From NCBI GenBank assembly GCA_000181795.3, contig CM012953.1:2930340-2994339 (forward strand): a DNA stretch of 64,000 bases. Reading direction: 5' to 3'. Below the pieces are notes generated by a model. It was not told the DNA's origin and made no database searches. It saw only the letters and a program-made list of their open reading frames with translations. Source of the DNA: Trichinella spiralis (Eukaryota; Nematoda; Enoplea; Trichinellida; Trichinellidae). Each line of letters starts with the position of its first letter. The first letter of the stretch is position 1. The position numbers were made by a program, and so were the translations under genes. This document shows, piece by piece, positions 1-12,292 of the stretch.

Positions 1-2723
1 AGTACTTCCATCAAAGTTTACACTTCCAATGTGCTTCTCTTTTTTATCAAATACAACTACAACATGTGTTACAAGCCATGCTTGGTCAGTATCCATTGGC
101 TCAGTGGGCAATTTAATCGGTACCTGAAATTTTCTTTTTTGCATTTTATATTTCAGAATATTTCAAAGTAATTTTTTACCTTGTGCACATCTGCATAGAT
201 TTCAGCAAGTTTTTCCTTTATTTTACCTTCGCTTAAACCAATGCTTTGGAAGTATTTGTTTAATTCATCCTCAATTTGGTTACCCAAAGGTTTATTTTTA
301 AAGTCATTTACAAAATACTAAATCAAAAATAGTGTAAGAAAAATATAATGTTTGATATTTATTTATATGCACGTATGAAAAATATATAAATACGTTTATG
401 CATATTATGCTAGGTCGTTTTATCAGCAATAAAATTAATACAAGAAAGTATGTTTTTAGAATAGGTTTCGTAATGAAATTGCAATTTATATACAAACAGA
501 ACTCTACCAAACTATTACAATTATATTAATTAGAAAGTAATTTAGAGCATCTAACAGTTTAAAATGATAAAATCTAATGTTAATTATTGCAATGAAATTT
601 ATATGAAAAAAGTAATGCACCTGTGGCAGTTGCCAAGAGCCAGATGATTTCATTACGGTAAGTATTTCCGTTTTTCCTTTATGTTTTCTATAATGTATAA
701 ATTTTATATTAGGTAAACTATTTCAAAGATTAATTTAGCGCAATAATTCAGCATCCTAATGTAAAGACAATTATTATTTTATCTTGTGGCTGCACACACT
801 TATAAAAATGTTAACATAACAACATAAACTTTTACTTCATATGAATTAAATGCAAATAAATACTTTTTAAATTGAAAATTTGTATCAACTACCTTACAAC
901 AAGAGGCATAACCTTTTCATTTTGACCAAAACGCCGTAAACTTCCAATGCCTTTCATACCAGTACGTCCTCGTGGATTTTCGAAACTATCAAACACTGTT
1001 CTAAATAATTTTTGTTAGATGTAAATTAACCATCAAATCATTTTGAATAGTTACCTTGAATCATAATCTACTGGTTTATACAAAAATAAATCTTTTTTCC
1101 AACTCATAATAGAGCTCGGTACATATAAGCTGTATTTCTAAAAATACAAATTTCAGCTTTTATTCTATACTATACATAAAGTGAATTGAATTACATCTCC
1201 ATGTGGATATTTGGAAATTTCGCATAAAGAGTATTTTTTGGAAACAGTTGCCTAAATATTTGAATATTATTTGACAAGGTAAAAAGTTTAATCGAAACTT
1301 GGTACTAAAATTGTAAAACAGCTGTTATATATAATATATATAAAATGTTACTTGTGCAAATTCTTGTTGTTTTACAAATACTATTTTAAAACATACTTTT
1401 AACTGTTTATCACACACAGCCGCCAGAATGCTCGATAGAGTGTGTTTGGTGCCTTTTACCAATAATAGACAAGGCAGAGATTTTGATTTCTTCATTTTAC
1501 AATTACTGTCATCAGAAGCCATGCCTGACATCTAAATTGACATTTTTTATTCATTTGCAATCTAAATTGCATCAAATATAAAAAAATTTAATTTATACAA
1601 ATAACGTTGCAAATCATCTGGTGCAAAACGTATCTTTAATAAATGTCATGTTATCTTCAGAAATGCGCATTATGCATTCTTTAAAATAAAAGCACACTTT
1701 TTACTTAAAACTGTAAAATATTATTTATACGTAATGCAACTTACTTCTTAATATTATTTATTTATTTCTTTTTAAATATATTGAAATAATGAAACAATAC
1801 AATTTTTTCTACAAATCTTAGAATACATATAAAATTTTAGAAATAAATCTGATTTTAAATATACACTTTTTGATTACCTGTGAAATGGAACATGTCGTTT
1901 CTTTTATTTTAATACTAAATGCCAAAGTAGATGCATCACAAAGTTCGGCTGCAAGCACCTTCTTAACAGTATAATATGGTTCATTGGGTTGTTGAACTTG
2001 TATTAATTCATTCAAAGGACGTTTCAATAGCTTGATAAGAATATCTTCTTCAGCGTTAGATAATTTTTTGCCTTTCTGAGCTACCATTGAACTGAAATTC
2101 AAATTTCCAGCACTTTCCATCAATTTAACAAGTTCTACACTTTCTTTATCGCATGTTTCATCTGACTCTGCATCAGCAGATTCCAAAAGTTTATCTTTTG
2201 TCACCGTGCTTGTTATACTTGTAAGATGGACGGCGTCTTCAAGTGCAAGTTGCAGTGATTTCTTTAAATTAAAAATGATATTACATGAAAATCAATAAAT
2301 AAACATAAAACTGAAGAGTGATTTATTTTATAATCAAAAAATGATGACTCAAGTAATTTGTGCATTTCTTAATTATCTTTATTTATGCTAATATGCATAG
2401 TTGCTGTTCATTTGCTTTACACATATTTCTTTTTTATACACTTTGATTTATTTTTATGTAAAATTTATGCACTTTATAAACTGATTGAATCGTTAATTTT
2501 TGAAAAATAAATAGACCATGATATTATATTTTATTAAATTATTGCTCAAAAAATTATTGAAGTCTTTTAAATATTGTATATATTGGCATATATTTGTATT
2601 TACATTTTAAGAATAAAATAACATGAAATTTATTCAATTTGAAGTACAATTTAATTTTACATAATTTTTACATGAAAAACCGTTTACCTTTTTTATTTCA
2701 ATGGTGGCAGAGAAATTTGTCAT
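1..2723 (-). CDS. NUDT9-like ADP-ribose pyrophosphatase family protein, 3' end outside window
   Basis: Nine phase-consistent exons with GT/AG borders: 2688-2723 (ATG at 2723), 1878-2261, 1397-1531, 1195-1251, 1055-1137, 893-1000, 621-687, 180-317 and 1-123 (runs off the window), giving 377 visible codons. NUDT9 family signatures appear in order: the KPVDYDSR segment, then NPRGRTGMKG followed by LRRFGQNE (human NUDT9 has NPAGRTGLVG), then GSWQLPQ (human GEWAIPGG), a helical segment, and PMDTDQAW (human TDNAW motif). NUDT9 enzymes hydrolyse ADP-ribose to AMP and ribose 5-phosphate. The Nudix box that should follow GSWQLPQ is absent: exon 7 ends at the Q and exon 8 resumes about 20 residues later in the alignment. 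The N-terminal 190 residues are acidic and unrecognised. Family assignment is firm; enzymatic activity is doubtful. A TRPM2-type NUDT9-H domain is an alternative, but no channel sequence is visible. Confidence 0.8.
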
Positions 2724-4493
2724 CTAAATTGAAAAAGTTGATGTAGTACGTTTATTCCATGTTCAAGTAAAAAGAGAAAAAAGTTTTCTGTAAAGTATAA
2801 CTCAAGTAAATAAGCAATCACTTTACAAAATTACCAGTCTGAAAGTTATGAAAATACAGCTAACTATACGATAAAATATGTGTTGTAGAGAAAAAATTTT
2901 AATAGCAAGTCATCGTACCAGCATCATGGAGATTACAAATATGAACGAGCACTTCATTTTTGGACAAGTGAATATTTTGAGGGTTTCAGTTTAACAGATT
3001 ATGAATAAAAGAATGTCCATTTCTTATATATATTATATATGAAAATCGATTGCTGAACAAACAGTAAAGGTAAAAAGCCTATTTAATTAACATGCTAAAT
3101 GTAAAATATTACGTTTATGCGTTTTCATTACGTTGCACGCTTATTTTATAGTGACAAATAAATTAGCTTGCTTTTCGATATAAATTTAAAAAATTTTTAG
3201 TACTAATTATTTGTATTCATTAATTTAATTGCACAATATTGTTTTTGCTATTTAAAAGCAGCATTTAAAATAAAACAAGGTTGATAAATATTGATCGGAA
3301 TTTCCTGCATTTTATTTTGTGTTTCATTTTCTCATACTCATCTTCTTTTCTCATTTCCTGCACTGCATAAACACCTGAAATAACTGGAATTTGTAATAGC
3401 TTCATGTTTGCATGTATTTATGTTTGTCTTGCTTCATATTTCATAAAACAAGAAAAGGAACTCGCTGAGCATTTAAAGCATTAAATTTTTTTTCCTTATT
3501 ATGATCATCAATACGTTTTTGAAATGCTTTTAGGTATTAAGTGAGCGTGCATACGCAAAAAAACCTAGAAAACTCTACTTCAGCATAAGTTTCACAGAGT
3601 ATTAGTAAACAACAACAGAAATAACAATAATAGGAGTTACTATTAACGGAGCAACGGATAAAATATTTATAAAAAGCAGCAGTTGTAAAGGTTGCATAAA
3701 AATGCATATTTCACATTTAAAAAATTTTGGAATTAATTATGTCTCATCCTATTTCTCAGCATCAACATATTTTTTTTAAATATTAATGTTAATATAAACA
3801 GCTAATGCTGAAAACTGCCAATTAAAGAACTTTCTGATTTTGCACAAATTTCTTCCTCCAGTAACCAATAAATGAATAAACAAATCAAAAAGAGAATGGG
3901 AGCAAAAATTAGTTGGGAATCAAATAATGCATGATTGTGATTTTAATTTCAAACTAATAAAATAATTTTGATTGTTGAGAATGTGGGTATTATTTGTTTC
4001 TTGCCTTTTGTAAATTTACTATGTTGAATATCATTTTATTTTGTCAAATTATTGCTTTCAAAATTGCACGTTTTATTTATTAATCGCTTTTTCCCAAATG
4101 CGTTCTAGCAATTATTTATTCTGCATTTATTATTTTTCACATAAAATTTTAATTTTTATAAAACTAGAAAACAATTTCCTCTATTCTACACAGACTATTA
4201 AATATTAAGATTTTGCTTAAATTGCTATTCAAGTGCAAATGCATCAAAAAATGTGTATGCATTCCTTTAATGTTCACGTAGAGTATATACGACAAAAACT
4301 ATCAAAGGAAATATATGAAATAGCAAAATTATATTTTTACAGAAAATATTAATGGAATGTGGCAGTGTAACTAATTTTGTTTTAGCATTGCAACAGAAAT
4401 CGAACTTTCAAATAGCTATGCAACACATTGCCGACTGACGTATAAACAAAATAATAATTTTAAAAACAGTAAGCGATCACATATGGTTCAAAT
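2724..4493. other. AT-rich intergenic stretch, no gene recognised
   Basis: It lies upstream of the minus-strand NUDT9-like gene. The sequence is strongly A+T rich, with stops in all frames and no exon-like segment or clear repeat. The promoter of the NUDT9-like gene is presumably at its left edge, but no specific element could be identified. Confidence 0.5.
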
Positions 4494-5683
4494 ATTCCAT
4501 TTAGGATTACGCAACTTTAATAGTAGTGACGTAACATTAATAATGGAAATATTTATTATTCCAAAATTATATTCTGTCTATTTGAAGTTTCGTCATTCAT
4601 TGAAATTTTGTTCATTTAAATATATTATTTGTGGTGAAGTTTATACTTTTTCATGATCAGCATTTCTGAAAATAATTTTTATTACTATTCTATATTTTAT
4701 TGTACCAAAGTGACGTTATATCAAATGCGATAGTAATAATTCAGAAAAAACAATACAAAAAATAAGTTAAATAGTGATTTTTATTTTTCACTAGCCAACA
4801 GCACTAACAACAACAATAGTAAACAACATATCAGTGAACGACATGAACAAAGTGGTATCAGGGCGATTTCAAAATTACAAATTATTGTTTGTGGATAAAG
4901 ATTGACGCTAAGGACAGCGGCTTTGTTTATTGAAGCTTGAAAAATAAACTCTTATTTGCCAATATCTTTAACCGTACATAGCAGCAGACTACTGGCACCA
5001 GTTTACTCACCACAATGGCATAGATGCTAAAAAGCTATTGATATCATTGAGGTACAACCTTGAATGTACCATCCGTACCCCAAGTTTTTGTGGTTGCCAG
5101 CAGTCTAATGTTAGAACTCGTCGCAAATACCAGTATATGTTTCGATACACTCTGCCACAATAAAAAAGTCTTCCCCAGACTTTGGTGTCTTAAACTGATA
5201 TGGTATTACCAGATCATGACGCACTGATTTCTGTACATTGTGGCTCGCACCCGCCTGAAAACTGAGAATTGGCCGGATGTAGAAGGATCAGCGGATGCGG
5301 CAGAAACTTCTTTGTCATATATGGCGGGGATGAGTTTCGTTTCTTCGGCACTTCGTTTTTTCAAATATGCCTTCTTCTCCATTTTATAGGCCAGGTGCTC
5401 ATCTACCCGGCAGGCTTCATCGTGATCTTTTCGATCGATCCCACCCTAGGAACTTCTAAATCTGTTCACACTGCACCCTTGCAGCCTTCTTTATGCTATA
5501 CAAAATAAAGTAATTGTTAATAACTACGAACACATGCTGTACATTCAGCGCATACTTTTGAACACCTCCAATATTTCTGTTTGCCGGCACGTTTCAATTT
5601 ATATATCCTGCCTACCATACCACCGAATTGAACCAAATCCCGCAACGATGTGGTACAAGATGTAACTCAGGGACATCAGCCAT
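4494..5683 (-). mobile_element. Decayed FLYWCH/MULE-type DNA transposon, copy 1
   Basis: It aligns along its length with 62746-64000, starting at the shared left edge AGGATTACG. The minus strand begins with ATG at about 5683 (MADVPELHLV, compare MADISELRFV at 63923). A degraded FLYWCH-type zinc finger region follows, then a linker and a remnant of the MULE transposase motif around the first catalytic Asp (about 5080, compare LDGTFKIVPQWYQ at 63260). Stops and frameshifts are frequent, so it is non-functional. MULE transposases are Mutator-like DDE enzymes that move DNA by cut and paste. Family call rests on the better copies at 60-64 kb. Confidence 0.6.
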
Positions 5684-5889
5684 AACAAGGAACAGAATAA
5701 AAAATGATTCAAATAACTCTGAAACGCAAAGCACTGAACGCAAACGCAAGATCAACCAAAAATGAATTTCAGAATTTTGAATTCCATTTTAAAGCACTTT
5801 TGCAAAAGAAAGTTAACGCTAAACGCAGCAGTAAAGGAAGCTGAAATTAGCAATCTTGAATTTTCTTAGATTTTCCACCATTCCGGTTT

Positions 5890-6290
5890 ATTTGATTAGC
5901 TCAGTCAGTTATGTCTAACTTTATGCCCAATAGGACTTTGCTTCCTAATTCGACTTTGTCCAGTTGTTTCGTGAACGCTAACATGAATTTGCCATTGAAC
6001 AAATTTTCAGTACCATTGACCATCTTTTGCATTCTTTTCCTCGTATTCATATTGCCAGCCTCAACGGCACCTTGGCTCTGAGGGTATCGGAGTTTACTCA
6101 TGACAAGCTTCAGCTCTGCCAACATGCTTTGAGTTCTCAAATTCACTGAAAAATTCCGACTATTCTTGGATTACAGAATGCCAGAACAGCTCAACGTGAA
6201 AGCAGTTTTAATGCCACTTATTCTGTCCGTCTTGACTTTAGCGGACTCAAAATGCAGAACTTCATAAAGTGATTCAAATAAGTTACGATG
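5890..6290 (-). mobile_element. Integrase-core fossil fragment
   Basis: The minus strand encodes a short piece containing LRYPQSQGAVEAGN. This is the conserved segment around the last catalytic Glu of retroviral-type integrases (usual form HPQSQG.VE..N). It is a broken fragment. The parent could be an LTR retrotransposon or a Ginger/KRBA2-like element that uses the same integrase fold; the fragment is too short to decide. It lies directly upstream of MULE copy 1, so one element may have inserted near or into the other. Confidence 0.5.
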
Positions 6291-6559
6291 TATATTTATA
6301 ATTACCATTAGGCATGGTCTGAAAAATTATCAAAGACATTGTCACCTGGACTTGTAACATCACTATTTGGTATTATCACGTTTGTACTAATCAGTGGTTT
6401 AACAACTAGGCTTTATGAAAGCTTTCTCGCTTTTTTCTTATGGCATTCTTCTCAAAACGTGAGAAAAATATGGCATGTTTCCTGTGTGACGTTGGCCCAT
6501 TTATTCTGCGCTTCTCGAAATGTTTTTTCTCCACCATGACCAATTTTTTGATGGACAGC

Positions 6560-6790
6560 ATTAGGTCTAATACCGATTTCTCCCAACGAACTCCGCCTAC
6601 TTTTTCTCATCTAAATTTCATTGGTTGTTGCTCTGATGAACGCAGCTAAATTTCAATCGATGTCAGTCCGATTGGATTAAGTTGTTTAAAGAAGGGACTG
6701 TTGAACTCCAAGAACCATGTTTCAGAGCATCAACCAAAGAAAGTTACTGCAAAAAAGTAGGCGGAGTTCGTAGGGAAAATGCGATTTGCG
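6560..6790. repeat. Fold-back pair of MULE-associated terminal repeat
   Basis: A segment at about 6590-6645 (GAACTCCGCCTACTTTTT, then TTTCATTGGTTGTTGCTCTGA) is repeated in inverted orientation at about 6722-6778. The same motif occurs at about 41920-41975 and 59425-59480. The two arms could form a stem with a loop of about 80 bases, which is typical of fold-back elements or the joined ends of a deleted transposon. No gene is seen between here and 7484. Confidence 0.45.
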
Positions 6791-7483
6791 ATTGGCTATT
6801 GCCAATTTTTAAAACTCCATACTCATTTTTTGAATTATAATCACGGAGAGATTTTGGATTATCTAATTGGATTCGCAAAATGTCAGTCATTGTTTGATCT
6901 CGTTGCGAAGTCAGAAAAGTCGTTGCATTCTATCCTTTTTCCTTGATCAAAGCACGGAGCTTTTGTTCATAAACGCCTTTTTATCCATCAGAACTTTTAC
7001 AAATTAGGAAATGGTTGGTTGCCTTTTCCTTACATATAACTTTTGTAATGAAGCCATTTTCCGGCGCAAATTATTGGAAACTCTTTGAATCGAATCACTT
7101 TTTATTTGTAGAATGAAATTAAATAAATATAATTGAAATTCTTAAGCGATACATCATTAATAAAGGCATTTCAACATACAGCGTGGATCATGAGTTATCG
7201 CTTCAATATTACGCAGAAAATTGCCCATTATTCATATTGCAATTAATTATCAAGAATAGGCAATGGCTGCTGCCTATTATCAATAATAGGTAATTTTCAA
7301 CATTAAGCGTAACATATATAAACATTGTTATTTTTGCATAGTAATTTCAATCGTATAACCGAAAGTGATCCATTGCAATGCTTGCAGTAATATGCCAAAA
7401 GCAACTTCAAATTTTGCAGCAATTGTATAAACATAAATGCTCATTTGTTATCATCAGTTTAACATTTTATTATAATTGATGCG

Positions 7484-9276
7484 ATGTTCAGTTTAGAAAA
7501 AGGATTGGTAAACTTCTTTTTTAATTTATAATTCTATTTCATTTTTTAATGTTTTGACCTCATTCATTTGATCATATATATTTTCAGATATTTATCGGGT
7601 TATAAGTTGAAAAATTGTTTAAGCTGTTTCCACATATTTTATAAAAGAATGTATAATTTACTAATATTGTTTATTATTTTCATATTTTATTACAATAAAG
7701 TGTTTACGAAAACTTTTAAAACAATTCCTCATTGCAGATTCCTGATGCAAGAGGTCCAACATTTTCACCTTACAAAAGAAAGGAAATTTCCACATATCAA
7801 CAAGTTATTGAAAACCTCGTACAGGGAACTTATGCAGTGAAGCCTGCAGAACCTGGTAAGATTAGAGCACAGCAATAAAGCAAAGCAAGCATTTCATTTT
7901 AATATTTTGAAACAAAAAATATTTGAAAAATAAAGTGAGTAAAGTTATACTATTATTTTGGTTTTTTAATTATTTTTAGTTACTGAATACAAATATCTGA
8001 ACAGCATAATGGAATTTTTGGACAAAAAAATTTTAACAGCGGCTGAGAAATTTACGGTTTCGAGAAAAGTTTTTGTTAGTTCTTTACCAAAAAACTGGAA
8101 GCGAGGTGCATATAAGAAATTTATATATCATTATTATTTTAAATTTTATGCATCAATATTACAATACTGTTTTAAAGTTTGAAATTTTTACATTTGTTTA
8201 TCTGAATATTATTACTTACTTCATTTTGCTATTTCTTTCATTTTTGATTTCAAAATATTATTTGTAAAAATTATGTAAATAAAGCTATAAATTAACTTAC
8301 AACTGTGCAGCGCTGAAAAATAAATTTATTTACAGATGTAATAGAAACTTCATTTCGTCGCTTTGGTGCATTGACAATTCAATGGTTAGATCCAAATGGG
8401 AAGCCTTATGATCATCTTGAGAACGGTGAATTTTTTAATTTTCATTATAAACAATTTTTTAACATGAACACATGAAGGTAGTTTGAAAATTTTACGTTTT
8501 CAGATTCTGCGTTTATTGTTTTCAATGAAGAAGAAAGCGTTAAAAATATGATGAACATGGGCACAATGAATGAATTTGGATATTTTATTGATATATTCAA
8601 TTCTATGAAAGAAAAGAGGACAGTAATAAATTTAAATTAATTAAAAATGATTTTTTATCTTTATTTTATTTATGTTTTATGTAACTGTACGACCATGGGT
8701 GATTGCTGAAGGCATTTGTTTAAGGTATAAAAATAATTATTTGATCGATCGCTGTTTAAGCGTCTTAGTGAGCAAAACTCCCTTCAACGCCAAAGCAGGT
8801 ATTGTAATCATTCATTTATTTAAAGAAAAATTTTCACAATAAATACAGTTTAGCTCAACTGGCAGAGGCTGTGGAAAAAATATTTCCAGGTGTAGCATGT
8901 GTAAAAATTTTAACTGATGAAATGTATGATTATCCTACTGGTTATGCACGCGTCTTTTTTACCAACGAAAACAGTTACGAAAAGTGCATTTCTGAGCAGT
9001 ATGTTTCACTTGAATTTAATGATAAAAAAAGACGGGTAAGCTATTTAATAGCAAATGCTTTTATCATTGTTAACATTTACATTTGATGTTCAGGTTAAAT
9101 TTATTCCTTTTGACGAGCAATTATGTCATACAGGCAATTTTTCTCAAGACAATTCTCGCGACGTAACTCTGGAAGCACCAACTTCACAGACTGCTACAAT
9201 AAGGTTGGAATGGGACCGTCCTATCGATGAATATTTCAAAAATAAAATAAATTCACAAAGTCCCAATGAAAAATAA
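7484..9276 (+). CDS. CPEB-like RNA-binding protein, short form without ZZ domain
   Basis: Eight exons: 7484-7507, 7738-7855, 7980-8105, 8336-8425, 8504-8622, 8687-8798, 8854-9035 and 9094-9276, giving 317 residues. RRM1 holds RKVFVSSLPKNW (RNP2) and SAFIVFNEEES (RNP1). The inter-RRM link RPWVIAEG matches the IPWV(L/I)AD motif of CPEB. RRM2 holds LSVLVSKTPF (RNP2) and YPTGYARVFFTNENSY (RNP1; CPEB has YP.G.GRV.F.N..SY). CPEB proteins bind U-rich 3' UTR elements and control translation, notably in the germ line. The Cys/His ZZ domain that normally follows RRM2 is missing: after DEQLCHTG the protein ends within about 50 residues. The intron before 8687 has no AG acceptor in a workable position. 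The first 8-codon exon is the least certain part; a longer N-terminus may lie upstream. Confidence 0.8.
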
Positions 9277-10477
9277 GTTATCATAAAAATTGAATGTTCT
9301 TTTTTCTTTCTTATCATTAACGCTGTGAATTTTTTTTATTTTTGGTTTTACAAGATGAATTATTTAAAAATTATTTTCATTTCAGCCTGCATAAGATGCA
9401 GAATATTTTATCTGTGATTAAAATTAAAGCTTTATCAGCAATAAACATAAACATCACTTATAAAATATTTTTCTTCATTACAAATCTCCTGATGGAACAA
9501 GAAAACATGGTCATTTTATTACGCAATCCAGTACTTTTAGTCGATTTTTTCTAGAAAAAGTTTTATCAAAAAATTTGTCATATGTATCTATTTATTTAAT
9601 GCTTCAATTAATGTATTTAATTATTGTTTATTTGTGAATAGATATTTTTATAAAATAATATGACAAACTAAAAATACTGCTTATTCGTAATATGGAGACA
9701 TCAATTTTTATTTTTTAATTTGAAGCTTAATTTGAATTACTTTATTTCCTAGATGTTACTAGGAATTAATTAATACTAGTACTAGATTTAATAATGAATT
9801 AATACTAGTACTAGATACTACTGCATAATGTAACGTGTTCGGCATATAGCATGCAGTTGAAAATATATTTATTTTCCTTCAATTCAGCTTATTGTTTAAC
9901 TTCGTGTTGAAAATAGAAAAGGAGATGAGCAATTCCAAAACGAATTTTAATACAAATAGTTTCTTATGGTAGTGATAACTGAAACGCATTAAAAAAATAA
10001 AAAATATCTATCTAAGCATGTTTAATAGCATTATTTTTAACTTTAACTTGAATATGTTCTTATTCACAATGCTTACAAAAAAATAATTTCATGACATTGA
10101 AAAGCGTTGCATGTATGTTAATGAAAGCATTCTCTCCATAGAATAACATGTGTAACGATTCGTTATTTAATTAATAGAATTCAGTGGTCATGTTTTCATA
10201 ATCTTAATATTTTAAACATTGGCACTATCCTGCTTTTTTTATAGGTAAATAATTTTCATTACATTCGTCAGGGTGCACTTTTGTACACATTCTGCTCTTT
10301 GCTTCCATAAATATATTTTCTAAAAATACGTTGGATAGTTTTCTAATTTTACATTTATTATTTTTCATACAAACATCATTTCTGTTCAGTGCTCATAAAA
10401 ATGTTTTTATAAGTCGTTTTTAGCAAATATGAATGAAAGCAAAAGTCACTGACAAACATTTATTTCAAATAATATAA
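9277..10477. other. Intergenic, with a small direct repeat
   Basis: No gene recognised. A motif of about 18 bases (TTAATACTAGTACTAGAT) occurs twice in near-tandem between 9765 and 9822. The rest is A+T-rich sequence with scattered stops. Confidence 0.4.
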
Positions 10478-11027
10478 TACAAATCAAATACAAATGAACA
10501 AGCAAATAAATATGCATATATTTTCATTTTGTTGAAATATGTGAAGACGAGCAGTATCAAGTAACCAAGAATACTTGCAACAGTTTATTATAATAAGAAG
10601 CAGCAATTTGTGCAGCACAGAAAATGAAAATGAAAGAGAAAAGAGTGAAAGATTAGAGTTTACGCAGCAATCATCAGCAAGTAATGTTAGCTGAAAAATT
10701 CTCTTAATTGCTTGCTCATAAAGCGCTTTTATATGCATTGCTTATTACGCATTTTCACTCGAGGCAAAATAAGAAAGGAATGAAGCAATTCCACCTACAT
10801 TCAATAGCTGTTATTGCTTGCTATTCGATCAGTGCTACCAATGATATATAAAATCAATAAATTCCAGTGTATTTATTCCAAGCAGACCCATAGGCTATCT
10901 CTTTCAACACATTTCTTTTTAAACAAGAAATTATAAAAAATATCTTCACAATACCATACAACTATCGTAATGTATAAATTGTTTTCAGCTATAATAAAAT
11001 GATTCAAAGGCTGTTTTCAGAAAAAGG
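10478..11027 (-). repeat. 550-bp dispersed repeat, left copy
   Basis: It is nearly identical, in opposite orientation, to 46986-47550. Open frames of 84-86 codons inside both copies are repeat sequence, not genes. The two copies bracket the whole DNase II-like array. No clear terminal inverted repeat or poly-A tail was found, so the class of the repeat is unknown. Confidence 0.75.
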
Positions 11028-11360
11028 AAGAAAACCAAACTCAGGTCTCTAGTCATTTTTTTGGTTCCAAAACGACTACGTTTTTCTAAGCCCTTTCTAT
11101 TGTCTTAACATAAACATATGGAGAAGTGTTGAGCAGGAAATCGATATTCCACATTTTTTTAATTATTCTGTCAATTTCGAGATTTCTGGACAATATTTTA
11201 AACTAATTTGAAAAATCTGTACAAGCCATCAGCATTTTTGACTGATGATGAGTAGCATGTGTCAATGCGCGACCATTACGTAATTAGTAAACAAGAAAGC
11301 AAATTTTCGATTGTTCATAAATTAGGACATGCATTTTACGTTTACTGAAAAATTATGAAT

Positions 11361-11460
11361 TTGAAAAGAAAGTCAAGCAAAAAAGCCAGCGAAAACGTTG
11401 CGCAGTAATAATGCTATCATTTTTGCTGGTTCCATGGAAATTGTTCTAAATTATTGCACC
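11361..11460 (+). pseudogene. Relic of a DNase II-like last exon
   Basis: GAAAGTCAAGCAAAAAAGCC and the following 70 bases resemble exon 6 of copy A (14123 onwards; AAAAGTCAAGCAAAAGAACC), including the part encoding the ATIFGHF-like segment. It is frameshifted and stands alone. It suggests the array once reached further left. Confidence 0.55.
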
Positions 11461-12292
11461 AAAAGAAAATTTCACAGAAAAAGAAAACTGATTTAGCATT
11501 AGCTGTGCAGAGTACCTGCTATACCAGATATTGCAATGCATTCTGGCAGAGTTCGAGATCTAAAATTATTTTCTATAAAAAAGGTAAGTTTTCACTAAAA
11601 TAAATATATATAATGACAAATGAAAAAACATTCAGTTTATTTTAATGTACTTTATGCAGATTTCTAAATATTTAATTTCAGAAAAAATATTATAATTCGA
11701 ACAAGGTGAAATATGTTTTCCGTTGCATGAAACAGCAAGACAAAGTGGCAAGAAGCAGGAAGAAATAAAAATATTACTAATACAAAGCAGATTAAAAGTT
11801 CAAATGCAATAAATCAAATAAAACTGCAATTTAAACTTATCTTAATTATGCCTTGTGAATAAAATTTCTTATTGCAGTGCATGACATCGCAGACTCCATA
11901 CCAGCAGCTACTCCATATTCAGAGATATTCATGAAGAAAAAATTCTGCATTTTACACGTTAAAGAAATTCGTTTATGTTGTGTATGAGAGTCGATCAATG
12001 CTTGCAGAGACTTTATTTGTAATGATAACACAGTAACAAGATATATGTATAACGCACACACAGACTACGCCCACACTACTTGGCATTAACTACTGGTACT
12101 ACTGTAATATGTTCCTGAGGGCTCTTTTGAATATATTTTTGATCACATAACATCGCAATACATAATTTATTTACAGTAAAGCAAATAAACAGTAATTTAT
12201 TTATTTGATGAAAGTCTAATTTTAAATAAATTTAATGTATTAAGGGTTGTCTAATGATTCTAAAAAGGTTTGCCAACGTTAGTAAAATCAAA

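Noticed and set aside
304-510. 68-codon minus-strand open frame
   Set aside because: It is intron sequence next to exon 8 of the NUDT9-like gene and has no coding character.
7568-7840. 90-codon frame overlapping the CPEB-like gene
   Set aside because: It reads through intron 1 and exon 2 in the wrong frame; the exon frame IPDARGPTFSP fits the downstream gene.
10484-10738. 84-codon minus-strand frame, matched by 86 codons at 47277-47537
   Set aside because: Conservation is explained by the dispersed 550-bp repeat; low-complexity Leu/Ile/Phe/Cys composition.
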